NCBI RefSeq assembly: GCF_964340395.1
Contig: NC_135551.1
Coordinates: 17,282,503-17,346,502, forward strand
DNA length: 64,000 bases
Source of the DNA: Glandiceps talaboti
Lineage: Eukaryota > Hemichordata > Enteropneusta > Spengelidae
Reading direction: 5' to 3'
In this document: positions 23,213-35,806 of the stretch, piece after piece
How the letters are laid out: every line of letters begins with the position of its first letter
Numbering within the stretch: the stretch's first letter is position 1
The notes under the pieces: generated by a model
The model's input: only the letters and a program-made list of their open reading frames with translations
What the model was told of the DNA's origin: nothing
Database searches by the model: none
Position numbers and translations under genes: made by a program

Positions 23213-23332
23213 CACAGCCAACTTCATCTTCAGATTCCCCATAATCACAATAAACACAGTCAGTGATTCCATCACATCGAAGAGAAGGTGCAATACATGT
23301 ACCATCAAGACATTTTATCGCGTTACATATTT
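23213..23332 (-). CDS. LDL-receptor class A exon (gene not assigned)
   Basis: A 120-bp phase 1-1 exon (40 codons), acceptor TTGTTACCAG/AA and donor GGCTGTG/GTAGGT. The protein reads EICNAIKCLDGTCIAPSLRC, then DGITDC, and ends ESEDEVGC, matching the LDLa C-x-x-x-x-x-C-x-D-G-x-C-I-x-x-x-x-x-C-D-G-x-x-D-C ... D-E-x-x-C pattern. There are seven Cys instead of six, and the acidic loop is enlarged (VYCDYGESEDE). It lies 3.5 kb upstream of the mosaic gene's signal-peptide exon on the same strand. It may belong to a second mosaic gene, or to an alternative 5' form of the first. Confidence 0.82.
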
Positions 23333-24116
23333 CTGGTAACAAAAATATGTGTTGTTAAATAAGGAAATTGCAATTACATATTCTAAACTAACTACCAGCA
23401 ACGTCATGACAATAGGTGTTTCCAACCATTACCAAGTATAACAAGTCTTCATAGAAGACACCCCCACATACAACGAAAACGTTTACATTTAGAAACTATG
23501 GCAGCAATCATGGAATGTGACAAAATGTATTGTACTTATGGTATTTTGCTAGATGACATGTTTGTGAAATGTATTCTGGTTTTAAAACTTTAAAAAGGCG
23601 TCTGCAAACACCTTAAAACGACCTTTTTTCAGTCATTTCCCTTCTGATTTTCTTCGGGTTTTCGGTATTTATGAACTTTAATATCCCATTACTTCGCCAT
23701 TTAATAGAATGTGTAACATGCATTACATATTAAGGATGACGTGATTTACAATTGTGTTTACATTACAAACGTCATAAGCCTCATTATTTTATGGACTATC
23801 TTTCAGCATGTAAAGGTAGAGAATCCACAAATTGCCCTTAAAGTCACAATGGAATCACATACTATTTGTTTTAGTGTGGAAATATATATTTGAAATCTAA
23901 TCTAATCTAATCTAATCTAATCTACATAAACAGTATTACTTAATGGGACAGTGGATGACATCAACTTAAAACTAAATTTTAAAACTGTAATGACTGTACA
24001 TCCGATATGAAAAAAACAATGATACTGAGACCATATAGAAAGCAACGGAAAACATATAACTACCTGAAGTAGACACTCATATATGAAGTATGTTACATAC
24101 CATGCCCCTTTAAATT
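23333..24116. other. Spacer with a (CTAAT)n run
   Basis: Seven or so TCTAA units at about 23895-23922. No exon recognised. Confidence 0.6.
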
Positions 24117-26036
24117 CAGCATACTACCCGTTTCAAAATGCTGGAAGGCTCCGTAATTAATGTTGGCGTCAGGATACATGTATGCACGATTGTTTTGGTA
24201 GGTAAGGCATAATTTAGCATTCAAATCGACCCAACTTTGCGATTCAGATCTGAAGTGGTAGTATTTGCTTCCAGTTAAACATCGAAACAAAAAAACAACA
24301 ACACAAAACAGAAGAAGAACCCCTCAAAATCACAACAAATGCTACAGTTATTGCAGCTATGCCGGCTGGCCTGTGTAGGTTGACGACATCGTAAATTGAA
24401 TAGTCTCGAAAACTGTTGTTTTCTCAGAGATCTCGAACGAAGTTTGGTAGGTTGAGTTGTAACACTGTTCTGATAGTGTTCAGAGAGTAGGAATGTTTAT
24501 TTAATTGTTTAATTGTAATTCTGATCGTATGTGTGATCATGATCATGTATTCAATCATAGACAGTCATGTAGCCTAAAGGTTCAAGCAGTGTTCGTGCTG
24601 CCGATCGCCAGATATCAAATGTCGAACTGATTTATGTATGGCGACTTGGACATACCACTTTACCCAAACTGGCGACTCCAAATGTTGAATCAAACCGTTC
24701 CTGATCAACGAGCGATAAACTAGTGAATGTGTCAAAATTATTCACTGTTAGGAGTGTTATCTCAGAGCTCGTGGTTATGCGTCCTCGGTAAAGCATAGCT
24801 GCCGAAATCAGTGTCACCACCCCTTTAAGACGTGTCTTTCCTTAAATATTCTGTGTTCAACTTTACATGTATAATTATCATGCACATTATTTCAGATGAA
24901 CACTAAATAATTTATACAAATAACATTCTTCCGCACACCGTAATATATAAGTTTGCACTTCCAAAATATCACAATAAAACATTTACAAACAACAATCTTC
25001 TATACTGCGATGTAATGTTATCTTTCTGGGCTTTCGAATGTCCTCGGTAGTAGTTGTGGAAATATGCGCTCCGAGAACTCCGAATCATCTCTGTTCGCGG
25101 GCGGGTGGGTGGTTCAAGCGCCGCACGGTGTACACAGCGGTACTGCAGTGCATGTTAAGTTTCATGACTGAACATTACTGTTAACTTTCAATTTCGCAGA
25201 CACACGCTCGGAAAAGTGTTTGATACAAATTGTATGTTTTATTGAGGAGAACAGTAATCTCTTTATAAACCGGGAGATTAGATTATGATTTCCTTGAACG
25301 ATATATCCTGCATTACCCTTGAACTATGATGTATTCACACTCAGAGCATGTAAAGTGAACCGGAATTTCGGCGTAAACTCACACGAATGCGCTGTTTACT
25401 AAGAAGTTCAAAATGGAAAGATATCAATTTTACTGAGGTTGAAAAGGTGGCGATATTGTATGAATATATCTGGGTGAAGTTTTCAGCATAGACTGTCTGC
25501 CGATGGGGTATATTTGATTGTAGCTTCGTCCATACAGGAAAGATGGCCATGATGTTGATGCAAACCCCCATGTAATCACCTCTCACATGTCTGAGGCACT
25601 ACAGTTACAAGCTACAATGTAGTTTAGTTTTGATATGTGACAGATTCAAAACCGAACTTGCCACTATACTACATACAAATATAAGTGACAACTAATTACC
25701 AGATACAATGCTTTTAATAAGTATTTGCCTAGGTTTTAGTGAATATATCTTTGGTTACTTCATGGAATAATATCCCAGTTGCAGCTAGTGCAGGTTTAAA
25801 ACATTTATTGTCATTTCCTTCGCAAAATGAATTGTCTTATTTCGGACAAAAAGTGAGTCTGGAATGGACTTCCCTGAAAATATTAAAGTATTTATCATTA
25901 CTATCTACGAAATAATGTATATGTTTAAGAGGATTTTTTTATATTTCAATTGCTCATTACGGTACAGACTGTACCTTAAACGAATATCAGTTGAAAGTAT
26001 TAATGTTTTAGAGGAATCATACTATGATTACTCATG
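24117..26036. repeat. Direct duplication, copy 2
   Basis: Same-orientation copy of 20722-22365. It differs by about 130 extra bases (about 24678-24811) exactly between GGCGACTC and CAGTGTCACC, and by an inserted block near 24425-24560 related to sequence that lies outside copy 1. On the minus strand, about 24110-24260 holds an open stretch with SWVDLNAKLCLTYQNN ending at a good donor (GGGGCATG/GTATGT). It could be an exon, but no acceptor of matching phase was found, and copy 1 has a stop there. Confidence 0.82.
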
Positions 26037-26355
26037 CATTAATTTATCGTCTGTTCGTCTAAACAAGATGGCAGCGGATTTAATGATATTGATATGGTTT
26101 GATTTGTTGGCAATTAATTCTAAATTGAATAAGTCGTTTGGTATTTTGTATCTTCTGTCATGTATTTCTTCATACAGAGGATCATGGATAAGACTGGCTT
26201 CGGCCAAAGAGGCTACCCTTAAAGTTTATTGACGTAAGGAATGGAACAACATTTTTCGTATAATATGCTATGCATAATTAGTAGATTATATATATATATA
26301 TATTAGACAACTTAGTCAGGATTGAGTTTCTGTAATCTACAAAATGGGTTGTGTA

Positions 26356-26411
<56 letters not shown>

Positions 26412-26597
26412 CTTATTACAACCTGCCAAAACAGAAAACATCAGACTTGTGTTGCCATCTGGCTAAAGGTAGTAATTGTTAATAATTTTGACATAAGTCA
26501 GAAAATACAATCTGAAAATATACATGGTGATAATGAAATACAGAAGTCAAAGTGGTAATAGAATTAAATAAATAAATAAATAAATATAAAACGCTAC
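26037..26597. other. Spacer with (TA)n and (AAAT)n
   Basis: TA tract at about 26360-26407 and an AAAT run near 26566-26586. Nothing else seen. Confidence 0.7.
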
Positions 26598-27715
26598 TTA
26601 CCTGCCAATACAGACAACAAGAGACATGTGCTGTCGGTCTGGCTACAAGTAGTAACTGCGCTCAGACTACGCATGTTTCAATATTAAGCATGCATGAATC
26701 ATGAGACAAGAAAACTATGAAAACTTTCTGATTGGCAGACATGAAGAGTGACTATGATTCTGATTAAACAAGGCAAAACTGTAGGTGTATAATACAATGA
26801 AAAGAAAGAAACTACAACAGTACAAGAACACACAGAGATACACTTACCATCCAACACAGTATACTTAACATCAAATAGTCACATTGTCTACGATGATCAA
26901 CCTATAAGACATTTATGACTGTCAGACACTTCCGTAGAATGAAATAGCACGAAGCTTCTTGTTTTTGTTTGGAATGAGTACAAACACTGACGGCATCGTT
27001 TGGATAAGTCGATTAATGTATTTTAGTTCGAATTCTTCAGTCCAGATTGTTGAGAACCACACCTAATGTATACAATGCACCTCTTTAGGGCATAATCCGA
27101 GACAGCACTTTTATCTTAAGTGCTGTGATTACTGACATTTTGTAAGTAGTTTGTTTAAAATAGACTGCGCTTAAGGTCATATTTATCTCCTATATTAGAC
27201 TTTTTCTTCTTTTTTCATTTTTCTTAACTTGCGTGTGGAACTACAGGGAAATCAGCTACGTATTGTTATCAATATATTCGATAATCAGTGTTGACGTTGA
27301 TTAACCAAATTAGGAACTGGATATTCTTATTAAAACTATACTGGGGTGATTGTATTTACTGAAAAATGATAGAAATCATGAGGTCAATGGAAATGTACAG
27401 TTTTATATATGTAATCGGTTTTTAGATGAGACGTGTTAAAAAGTGTAGAAACTTGCAATAGTTTGGGAAATAGTAAAACGCAATACTCGACCATCTATGT
27501 CCATGCAATGCGATCATTTTATGTTTTTTACAGGAGCCATGTAAGGGAACTGCAGTTACTTGTAATGACAGAGTAATTGTATGTTTATGGCTGATGTAAT
27601 ATGTAATAAATAACAGTAATTTTAGAATAACCTCATTGTGAGAATTTCATTGTGCCATTGAATGTCAGAGTACAGTTGCAGAGTTGCGGGGAATGTGTAG
27701 ATACAAGGATCGACA
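26598..27715 (+). repeat. Large inverted repeat, left arm
   Basis: It starts ACTTACCTGCCAATACAGAC and is reverse-complementary, with many substitutions, to 29095-31172. Matching anchors: GGTGTGGTTCTCAACAATCT, CTGATTGGCAGA, GTTTGGGAAATAGTAAAACG, TTTTAGAATAACCTCATT. This arm lacks the two insertions seen in the right arm. Confidence 0.85.
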
Positions 27716-28568
27716 GACATATAAAATCCATTAAAATAACCCCCTCCCCTCTGGGGCACCAACCACTATTCCTAGGCATGGACTATCGAGGAATAATTGG
27801 AGTATGTTAAAATACACAGCCTGATTTGAAACATTATTTCCACTCGATTTAATTCAACGCATGTCTGATTTTGATGTATGAATTGCTTGCTTGATATGCA
27901 AACATCGATTTAGATGAACATGTGTTTATGTGAGCATGCGATGATGAAGTAATGTGGTTGGATGATATAAACTCCCTCCTTCTGTTCATGACTGAAACTG
28001 TAGCTGTCCTTTAAAAAAGGAAGTAAGGAACTTTCGCAGTAACTACGGTTACAACGTACAGTAATATACAGTAATATATGATCTTACAGTGATGTATGAC
28101 TGTAATGCTGTTCGTTTTTGACTTGACATAAAACCATAATAACTGTATACAGAAATTCGTACAGACTTGTTTGTTTGGTGAGACTTTGTTGACACAGTAA
28201 AAACTGGAGAACCTGCGTGACCTGTCTTAACAACGTGATGACAATTGAATGTTCCTGGTGCAAGATCCTGGAATCTCATCATATCAGATCAATGTGCTTA
28301 TACTACCATCAGTGATGTCCTGTTTCAATTGTTAAAGGCTGATCAAAGGTTATTCTGGTCACAGATAAATCTTTTCCATGAGTACATGTACTAAATTATC
28401 TGACATTTAAAACTTGCATTCAAAAGATATAGCCTCATTATCAAAATGATTATTGATGCATATTACATATCACAATTAAAATTCTTTATAGATTTTAGTT
28501 TGATACCCCATCTGTACTTTTGTCATTAACTGTCTTCTCACAATGTAGACACCCTTCAACGTCATGCA

Positions 28569-28599
<31 letters not shown>

Positions 28600-29094
28600 T
28601 GTATGTATGTATGTATGTATGTATGTACAGTTAATTTCAAATGTGTTCTTTTACAAGTTAAATTTCATATACATCAAGAAATCATGTCTTACGTCTAGTC
28701 CGTTCGTGATGACAAGGAAAGCTTGTTTATGATTACCTCAGCTATATAAATCAGAAAATATGATATTATTAATAGGAAAGTGGACAATGACCAAGGGGTA
28801 GCTGATGGCCTGGCAATTTTGTATATTGTTGTATATTATTATTACTATTCTAATCCATTAATTACCATTTCAGTGACACCAACATGACTTTACAATAATA
28901 TAAAAAAAAACAGACACGTACAAACAAAGAATTGTCTGACCATGTCCGATAATAGATATTGTGATGACAATCTCTTTATCATATTGCAATGCATAGTGGT
29001 CATAGTTTACACGGACTTATATAAAACGTAATAGCAATGTAAACTGCAAAATTGCATGAGGTGAGAGGGTAATTATTTTAACGGGTTTATGTCT
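27716..29094. other. Spacer of the large inverted repeat
   Basis: Holds (GTAT)n at 28571-28628 and a degenerate monomer of the ~140-bp repeat near 28390-28490. No exon recognised. Confidence 0.65.
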
Positions 29095-31172
29095 CTATCC
29101 TGCCTTTTATCTACACATCCCTGTATCTCTGCAGCCATACTCTGACATTCAGTGGATACAACGAAAATCCTATAATGAGGTTATTCTAAAATGGTGTTAT
29201 TTATTACAAATTACGTCAGCTGATACAATTGCTCTGTCATTACAAGTAACTGCAGTTCTCTTACATGGCTCCTGTAAAAAGAAAACATAAAAAGATCGCA
29301 TTGCATGGACATAAATGGTGGAGTATTGCGTTTTACTATTTCCCAAACTACTGTGGAATACTTATTAAAGGCTGGGAATTTATTTTAGCTTGTTTCACGG
29401 GGAGTAAAATTGCGCGAAAAATCATTACAGCGGAATGACATTTGATTCATAGGACGTCAATGACCTACTTCTATTTGAACTTTCGATGTCGGGTTCCTAC
29501 CTTTGTGTTATAGTTTTCAACGGAAATTTTAAAGTATAAACATTCAACACACAAACAGACACAACGAACTTACAAAAGAAATATTTAGTATCCCAGAAGT
29601 TTAATTTAATATTACTTTGAAGTCGTATCTATTGCAACTTTTAACATTCAAAAATACTTATGTCATGAAATGCTAATAAATTGAAATGAATAAAGTGTCC
29701 ATCAAAGTCCGATGAAACACTCATAAACGAAAATCTGATGGCATCGAAAATGTTCAATATACACACACAATGTTCATTTTTCAACTACATAAGTCCAGCC
29801 TGTTTAAAACCATCACGAAGCAAATCAATACGATGTGTAATGTCGTCGTGGCACTTGATCAATCATCTGGCATGGATTGGTTTAAGGACGGATGTTCTCA
29901 GAATTTCAAAGTTCGCAAATATTGCATGTTTGTACACTTTTTAACACGTCTCATCTATATTCCGATTACGTACATAAAACTGTACATTTCCATTGACCTC
30001 ATAATGTGCTGATGACCAACGATTGCTGTCATCAGGAAATACAATCACCCCAGTAAAGTTTTAATGAGAATATACAGTTCATATTTGTTTAATCAAAGTC
30101 AACATTGATTATCGTATATATTGATAACCAATACGTAGCTGATTTCCCTGCATTTCCACATGCAAGTTAATAAAAAAGAAAAAAAGGTGAAAAAACTCTA
30201 ATAGGGAATACATTTCAGCAGAAATGCAGTGAATTCGAAAGCACTTAAGATAAAAGTGTTGTCAAGGATTATGCCCTAAAGAGATGCATTATATACATTA
30301 GGTGTGGTTCTCAACAATCTGGACTAAAGAACTGGTGAATTAATAAAATATATGATCCGACCTTTCCAAATGATGCCCCCAGTGTCTCAACCCATTCCAA
30401 ACAATACAAGAAGCTTTGCGCTATTTCGTTCTACGAAAGTGTCTCACAGTCGTAAATGTCTTGATAGCCACGGTGCTTGATAATCGTAGACCCTATGACT
30501 GTTTGATGTATGTAAAGGCCTAATAACAATTGTGTGGTTCCGATTATGCTCAATTTTACAATAGGTAGGGTAGGTAGGTTTCTTATTTTATACTATTCTA
30601 TTTTGTTTATGTGTGAGTGTTTTTTTTTGCAGGTTTTCCATTGTTTTCCAAATGGTCTCTGTGTTATTTATTTCTTCCTATCAGATTAAACCCATTACAG
30701 ATTGAAAGAACAGTTTTATATTGTCTTTTTTAAAGTTGATGCCAATTTCCTCATCCACTATTTCTTGCGAGACTTCACACTTTTTGCGATTTTATTAATT
30801 TTTTTTATCGAATACGTAAAAAAACGTTTAGAACTAGGTGGGGTCGGGTAACCGAAACCGAACTATTTATTTTTAGGCCTAAGTGTATTGTGTCAGATAT
30901 TAAGACATTAATATACTGTACGGGTGTTAAGTGTATCTTTATGTGTACTGTTGAAGTTTCTTTCTTTTCATTGTATTATACACCTGCCTTTTTGTCTTGT
31001 TCAATCAGAATCATAGTCACTCTTCATTTCTGCCAATCAGATCGTTTTCATACGTTTTCTTGTCACATGATTTATGCATACTTAATATTGAAACATGCGT
31101 ACTCTGACCGCAGTTACTACGAATAGCCAGACCGACAGCACAATTAGTCTCTTGTATTGGCAGGTTAGTAGA
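29095..31172 (-). repeat. Large inverted repeat, right arm with two insertions
   Basis: Inverted counterpart of 26598-27715. It is longer because of about 580 extra bases (about 29345-29928) and about 390 extra bases (about 30507-30900). The second insertion contains a dispersed repeat also found at 34225-34590. Confidence 0.82.
30507..30880 (+). repeat. ~360-bp dispersed repeat, copy 1
   Basis: Begins near GTGTGGTTCCGATTA and ends near GGGGTCGGGTAACCGAAACC. The body includes TCCATTGTTTTCCAAATGGT and GAGACTTCACAC. Aligns end to end with 34225-34590. The left arm of the large inverted repeat is the empty site. Confidence 0.85.
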
Positions 31173-32557
31173 GCCTTTCTATTCATTTAGCTGTTAATTT
31201 CGCCTGGTAAAAATGTGAATTCTAAGCATATTTGTTCTAGCGAGGTGGAGATTTGACTGATCTGAAGTCAATTTATGGCATTTTTTCAGGATATGAAAAT
31301 TATAATAGTACTCCTAGTACTTGATCAGTCTCAGCCCTAGTGGGTTATTTCCATATGTGACCATTGGGGGGGGGGAGGGGGCAGTGTTTGGTTGTTCGTT
31401 AGTTTGTTGTCGTTTACTCATGTATGTATCTACTCATTTGTCAGTTTATTGTGTTTGTTTGTTTGTTTATTTGTTTGTTTACTTGTTTATTTATTTGTTT
31501 GTTTGTTTATTTTTGTTTGTTTGTTTGTTTGTCTGTTTGTTTACTTTTATGTTTGTTTTGTTTTGTTTATATTTGTAAACAGAACTAAATGAGCCTGAGC
31601 ACCCTGTGAAATAAGTAACACAACAAAATAATCATTTTCTTTACCCTACTCCCAACACTTTTATGCCCCTCCTTTATGTAGAAACCCAAGGTGAACCGAT
31701 CCCCCCCCCCCGCGGGAAAAACTGACCGGTCCCTCATGAAGATTTAAGCCCCCCCCCCTCCCCCAACCAAAACCTGTCCTGTCGGTAAGTCGTATTCAAA
31801 AAGTATACGTCATAACATTCATGGAAATGGTCCACTGGACGATGACATAGCCATCATCGCTTTACTGCCTGCTAGCCACTTTGATTGGTGGACTGAGCTT
31901 TATATTTAATAACAAAGTGAAGTGACCTTGGTGGTCACCGAGCATGTACATGTAAACTTGATCATGTTTCTTTCAAATTGTAAACAGTCTGGATTCAGAT
32001 CATATAGTATTTTGGTATTATGTCTGTCAATGGTAAGTCGTGGATATTCCTTCTTGTGCTTCATAAAGGGAATACGTTTTCCATCTACGTGTTTTGGCCA
32101 TGTAACTTTCAGTTTCACTGCAGCTTGTTGTACTTCCATTCGAGCGCTCGACCCGTCGTTGTCACACCGGAGACAAAAATATATAATGGGGGTGGGGATG
32201 CACATTGGTGGGTCTAAAGGAAGTCGTCGAAACACCTGCATTCTTTTATTCTATTCATATTTTATTGGTTGTACGTCAACATCATCGATGACTCTGTCTG
32301 CACATTATGCATTTAACACTGTGTCCTCAGGTGGCAGGTAACCGTATTGTTATGTTGATTGTCATGGTGAGTCGTCGACTATAAATAACTATTACTGCAC
32401 GGAATGTCGAAGGCAAACAAAGCAAAATGCAAGTAGCGATTGTTTGTACAATGTACCACCTCGACGGCAGCAAATGCATCATAAAATGATCTCGTCCTTC
32501 TTTGGAGTAAGTCACCCCTTCCTTCTCCGCGGAGCGAAACGCGTGCACCGTCTGCAA
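31173..32557. other. Low-complexity region with an unassigned ORF
   Basis: (GTTT)n-rich at 31445-31570 and several G or C homopolymers (near 31367, 31701, 31750). A minus-strand frame of 111 codons (31906-32241) has mixed composition and a run of basic residues (PFMKHKKEYPRL). I do not recognise it and cannot show it is expressed. Confidence 0.5.
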
Positions 32558-33199
32558 GCAGGACTAAAATGACAATATGATAACTGTTCTATGTAAAATG
32601 TCCATTGTACAATGCGAACCCTCTAGTGTTGATTACTGGTATGGGGGAATAACATACACTATGGCATACCAAACACTGCATGTCCCTTGCAAGTTGATGT
32701 TCCCATAAACGGTTGGGACTGCACGTCTACCCATCAATATTACTAAGTATTGTATAGCCCTGGTTTTGGTTATAATGTAGAAATAAAAATGTAAATTCTA
32801 TCATCCAATTGTATATTTATTTAAGGAGGGATATGGGCAATATGCAGCTAGGAATTTTAGAATATGAGTATTTTAGCATATGTCATAGTTGGGGGGGGGG
32901 GGGGATTGATCTCAAAGTCGCAATCATAATCCAAGATCAAAAAACGTTATCGCCATATCAACCACAGGGAACCAAGGAACTATGTGGCCAACAAATAAAT
33001 AGCTAAATAAATAATTAAATAGCATAAATAACAATACACTTTTAAAAACACAAATAACTCATCTGTATATGTACTTGTAGGCCTTTAAACTTATGTTATT
33101 ATAACAACGCTAGAGGGCGGTATATTCCCCACTTCCGGTTTGCATTGTACAATGGGCAATTTACATAGAACAGTTATCCTATTGTCATTTTAGTCCTGC
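32558..33199. mobile_element. 642-bp foldback (inverted-repeat) element
   Basis: GCAGGACTAAAATGACAATA at the left and its complement at the right (TATTGTCATTTTAGTCCTGC with one change). The arms, 75-90 bases, include CATTGTACAATG and CCTCTAGTGTTG/CAACGCTAGAGG. No clear target duplication. The middle holds a G-homopolymer near 32890. Confidence 0.72.
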
Positions 33200-34041
33200 T
33201 ATGTTTTTTGTGTATACATTGGTAGTCTGAGTAAATTATAGCTCACGCAGCGCCAGCGAAGCTGCCATGTAGCAGCTCAATGACTAGTACGCATGCGCGT
33301 CGTATATACTATGCGAAAAGAATTGGTGGTTCTCCCAGGGATGCATTGCGGCGTGCAGTGCCTACGCATGCTCCTTCCATATACTACGTGCATTCTCCAA
33401 GTGCTACTGTATCATCGTATAGCATAGGCGACATAACATCACCATGCATTGCAATATTGTAACAGTAGGCCTGTTGGCATGATTATCGTAACATTTTAAC
33501 GAGTATCAAGGCATCTGGTGGAGGGTCTATGATACTAGTAAGTTGGCTGATTGAAAATGAACAATATGAATGGCTATATATGATGGTTTTTGAAACCAAC
33601 AACTGCATAGAGCATTGACTTTCTTTACATCTCGTCCATGTCAGAGAATTAGATGTCATTCAATAAAATAAATTTTGATGGTCAATACCCCTGGAAAATG
33701 ACCCAAATCAAGTGTATCAACCCTGGCCCAGGCAGTCGGTTTTATTATATCCATAATTTAATTGTTATGGATGTGAATCATATCTTTATTTATATAGTCT
33801 ATTTGGGTCAATTGTCATCATGCTAACCTCATAATGTGCGAGTAGACTTTGTTATGTATGATGTTATAAACTTTGCAGTGAATTGTAGGATCACGAACCA
33901 ACAATATATACTATTGGGCAGTAGAGGTGGGGGTAGGGTGAGGGTTAACGGCATCTTCAAACATGAAAAACTTATTTCCATGGCACATATACTATAATAT
34001 GTTAACTATTTGAAATTTTCATTTTTGTCTCCTTGTAACAG
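33200..34041. other. Upstream region of gene A, start exon not found
   Basis: Gene A needs an upstream exon with a start codon ending in phase 0. A candidate is ATGCATTGCAATATT/GTAACA near 33442-33456, giving only five residues before VTIAVAQ. I do not regard it as proven. Confidence 0.3.
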
Positions 34042-34191
34042 GTTACCATAGCAGTAGCACAGGACAGATGTAATTTAACCAAGCATTTGGAAAAGCTGAA
34101 GGACATAAACAATACAGTGGTTAAAGATCACAAAGAATGTGCTCTGTATGTGTATTCTGTCAATGACACAAGAAATGGGATCAATACTACG
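34042..34191 (+). CDS. Gene A: N-terminal extracellular exon
   Basis: A 150-bp phase 0-0 exon (50 codons), acceptor CCTTGTAACAG/GTT and donor ACTACG/GTAAGG. It starts VTIAVAQ, probably the end of a signal peptide, followed by DRCNLTKHLEKL and KECALYVYSVNDTRNG. The two Cys lie about 30 residues apart. It is paralogous to exon 62682-62846 of gene B, which has the same phase and the same Cys pair. The start-codon exon lies upstream and was not identified. Confidence 0.75.
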
Positions 34192-34224
34192 GTAAGGCCA
34201 AATAAAAAAGTATTGTATGTTTCC

Positions 34225-34590
34225 GATTAGGCATAAAAAAATTGGGTGGTTCCGATTACATTCAATTTTAAAATAGGTGGGGTAGGAAGATTTTTTATTT
34301 TATTTTAGTGTATTTTTTTTTCATGTGTGAGTGTCTAGTTCAGGTTTCCATTGTTTTCCAAATGGTCTCTGTGTTGTTTATTTCTTCATATCAAATGTGC
34401 AGCCATTACAGACTGCAAGAATAGCTTTATATTGTCTTTTTAAGTTTATGTCAATTTCCACACCTGTTATTTCTTGTGAGACTTCACACGATTTTTGCGA
34501 TTTTATTATTATATTTCTCGAATACATAAAAAAAAAGTTTAGGGTCGGCGTGAAAAAGTAGATGGGGTTGGGTAACATTTGTTTATATTC
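34225..34590 (+). repeat. ~360-bp dispersed repeat, copy 2
   Basis: Second copy of the repeat at 30507-30880, same orientation, inside the first visible intron of gene A. It lies 33 bases past the donor. Confidence 0.85.
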
Positions 34591-35214
34591 AAAGGGAAAA
34601 TAGTGAGAATTTACTTTTATTTCTGTGTAAACATTTCTTTTTACATTCAAAAAGTTTAACTGGTGAGTATTTAATAACTATGTTCGTGTAAATGTTCATG
34701 CAAAAATATCTTTGCCAATTTTTTGTATAATGTATCGACTATTCACAATTATGGCGACTGTCATGAGGTTATTGTAGTATTCATTGCAATTTTATTCCCA
34801 GAATACTGGAGACATGAAATCTTCCAAACCACTTAAACCCATTAAAACTGTCAAGTTCATCTATTCACAGTTGATGCAAGCTTCGTGACTTTGAGTGCTA
34901 CTCTTTGTTGCATGACACCACAAGACATTAAAGTGTGTATATGGCATATACCTTGTGACAATTGAAAGATTAAACCAAATCATGTTGACATTTCTGTCCT
35001 GTAGACAATATCACTTGCATTTTTTGTCAAATATTTATCAAAGAAAGCAAACAAGAGTAATAATATTGCATCAATGGCGTTGTAGCCCAACTGTATTTGG
35101 TAGTTGCTATGGGCGTGGTCTTGTTGCTTTGCATATTTGCATATAATTTGTTTATTCTGTATTCACTTACCTACCCATCATTGTTGTTATCTTTATAATA
35201 TGCATCATCATTTC

Positions 35215-35630
35215 TCTGTTGCTAAGGGTGTATTCATGGTTGCCAGGGCCAGTTATTTCAAAGTGTTTTGAATAACTGCAGAATAACACCTCCAGAAACA
35301 TCCCCACCAAGTTTCGGCCCCATTCACTTTGTAGTTTTTTAAAGATACAAGGTTTTGACCAAAATTGAGATTATTGGCCTTAATTTGCATATCACTGATG
35401 TAATCATCATGTCATGACCTTTCTTAATACAACACTCCTAAGAATGTTCCCACCAATTTTCAGCCCAATCTGCTCAGTAGTTTTGGAATTTAAGATTCTT
35501 GACCAAAAATTACATTTTTCGACCCAAAACACATCTCTAGTGCAATCATTTTCATTTGAACAATTTCCCAACTACACATCAAAAGTAATGTCACAAACAA
35601 ATTACAAGGCAGTTTTTGAGTCTAAATTCG

Positions 35631-35683
<53 letters not shown>

Positions 35684-35705
35684 CACAAAGACAGACAGAC
35701 AGACA
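35215..35705 (-). repeat. Microsatellite-headed monomer repeat, reversed copy
   Basis: Read on the minus strand: GTCTGTCTGTCTG, (GT)n (35637-35680), then monomers with ACTACTGAGCAGATTGGGCT and ending near CCATGGTTGC-type sequence. Same family as 43373-44420 and 62864-63450, but in the other orientation. It supplies the first half of a misleading 228-codon open frame (35414-36100). Confidence 0.8.
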
Positions 35706-35806
35706 GACACTGCACCATGCCTATTGCACTACTGAACCATATCAGTTCAGCTGTGTTAATAACGACATCTTCATTAATGGTGTATTTCTTTGTCTCTTTA
35801 AACCAG

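Noticed and set aside
23895-23922. Interstitial telomere repeat
   Set aside because: The unit is CTAAT, not TTAGGG.
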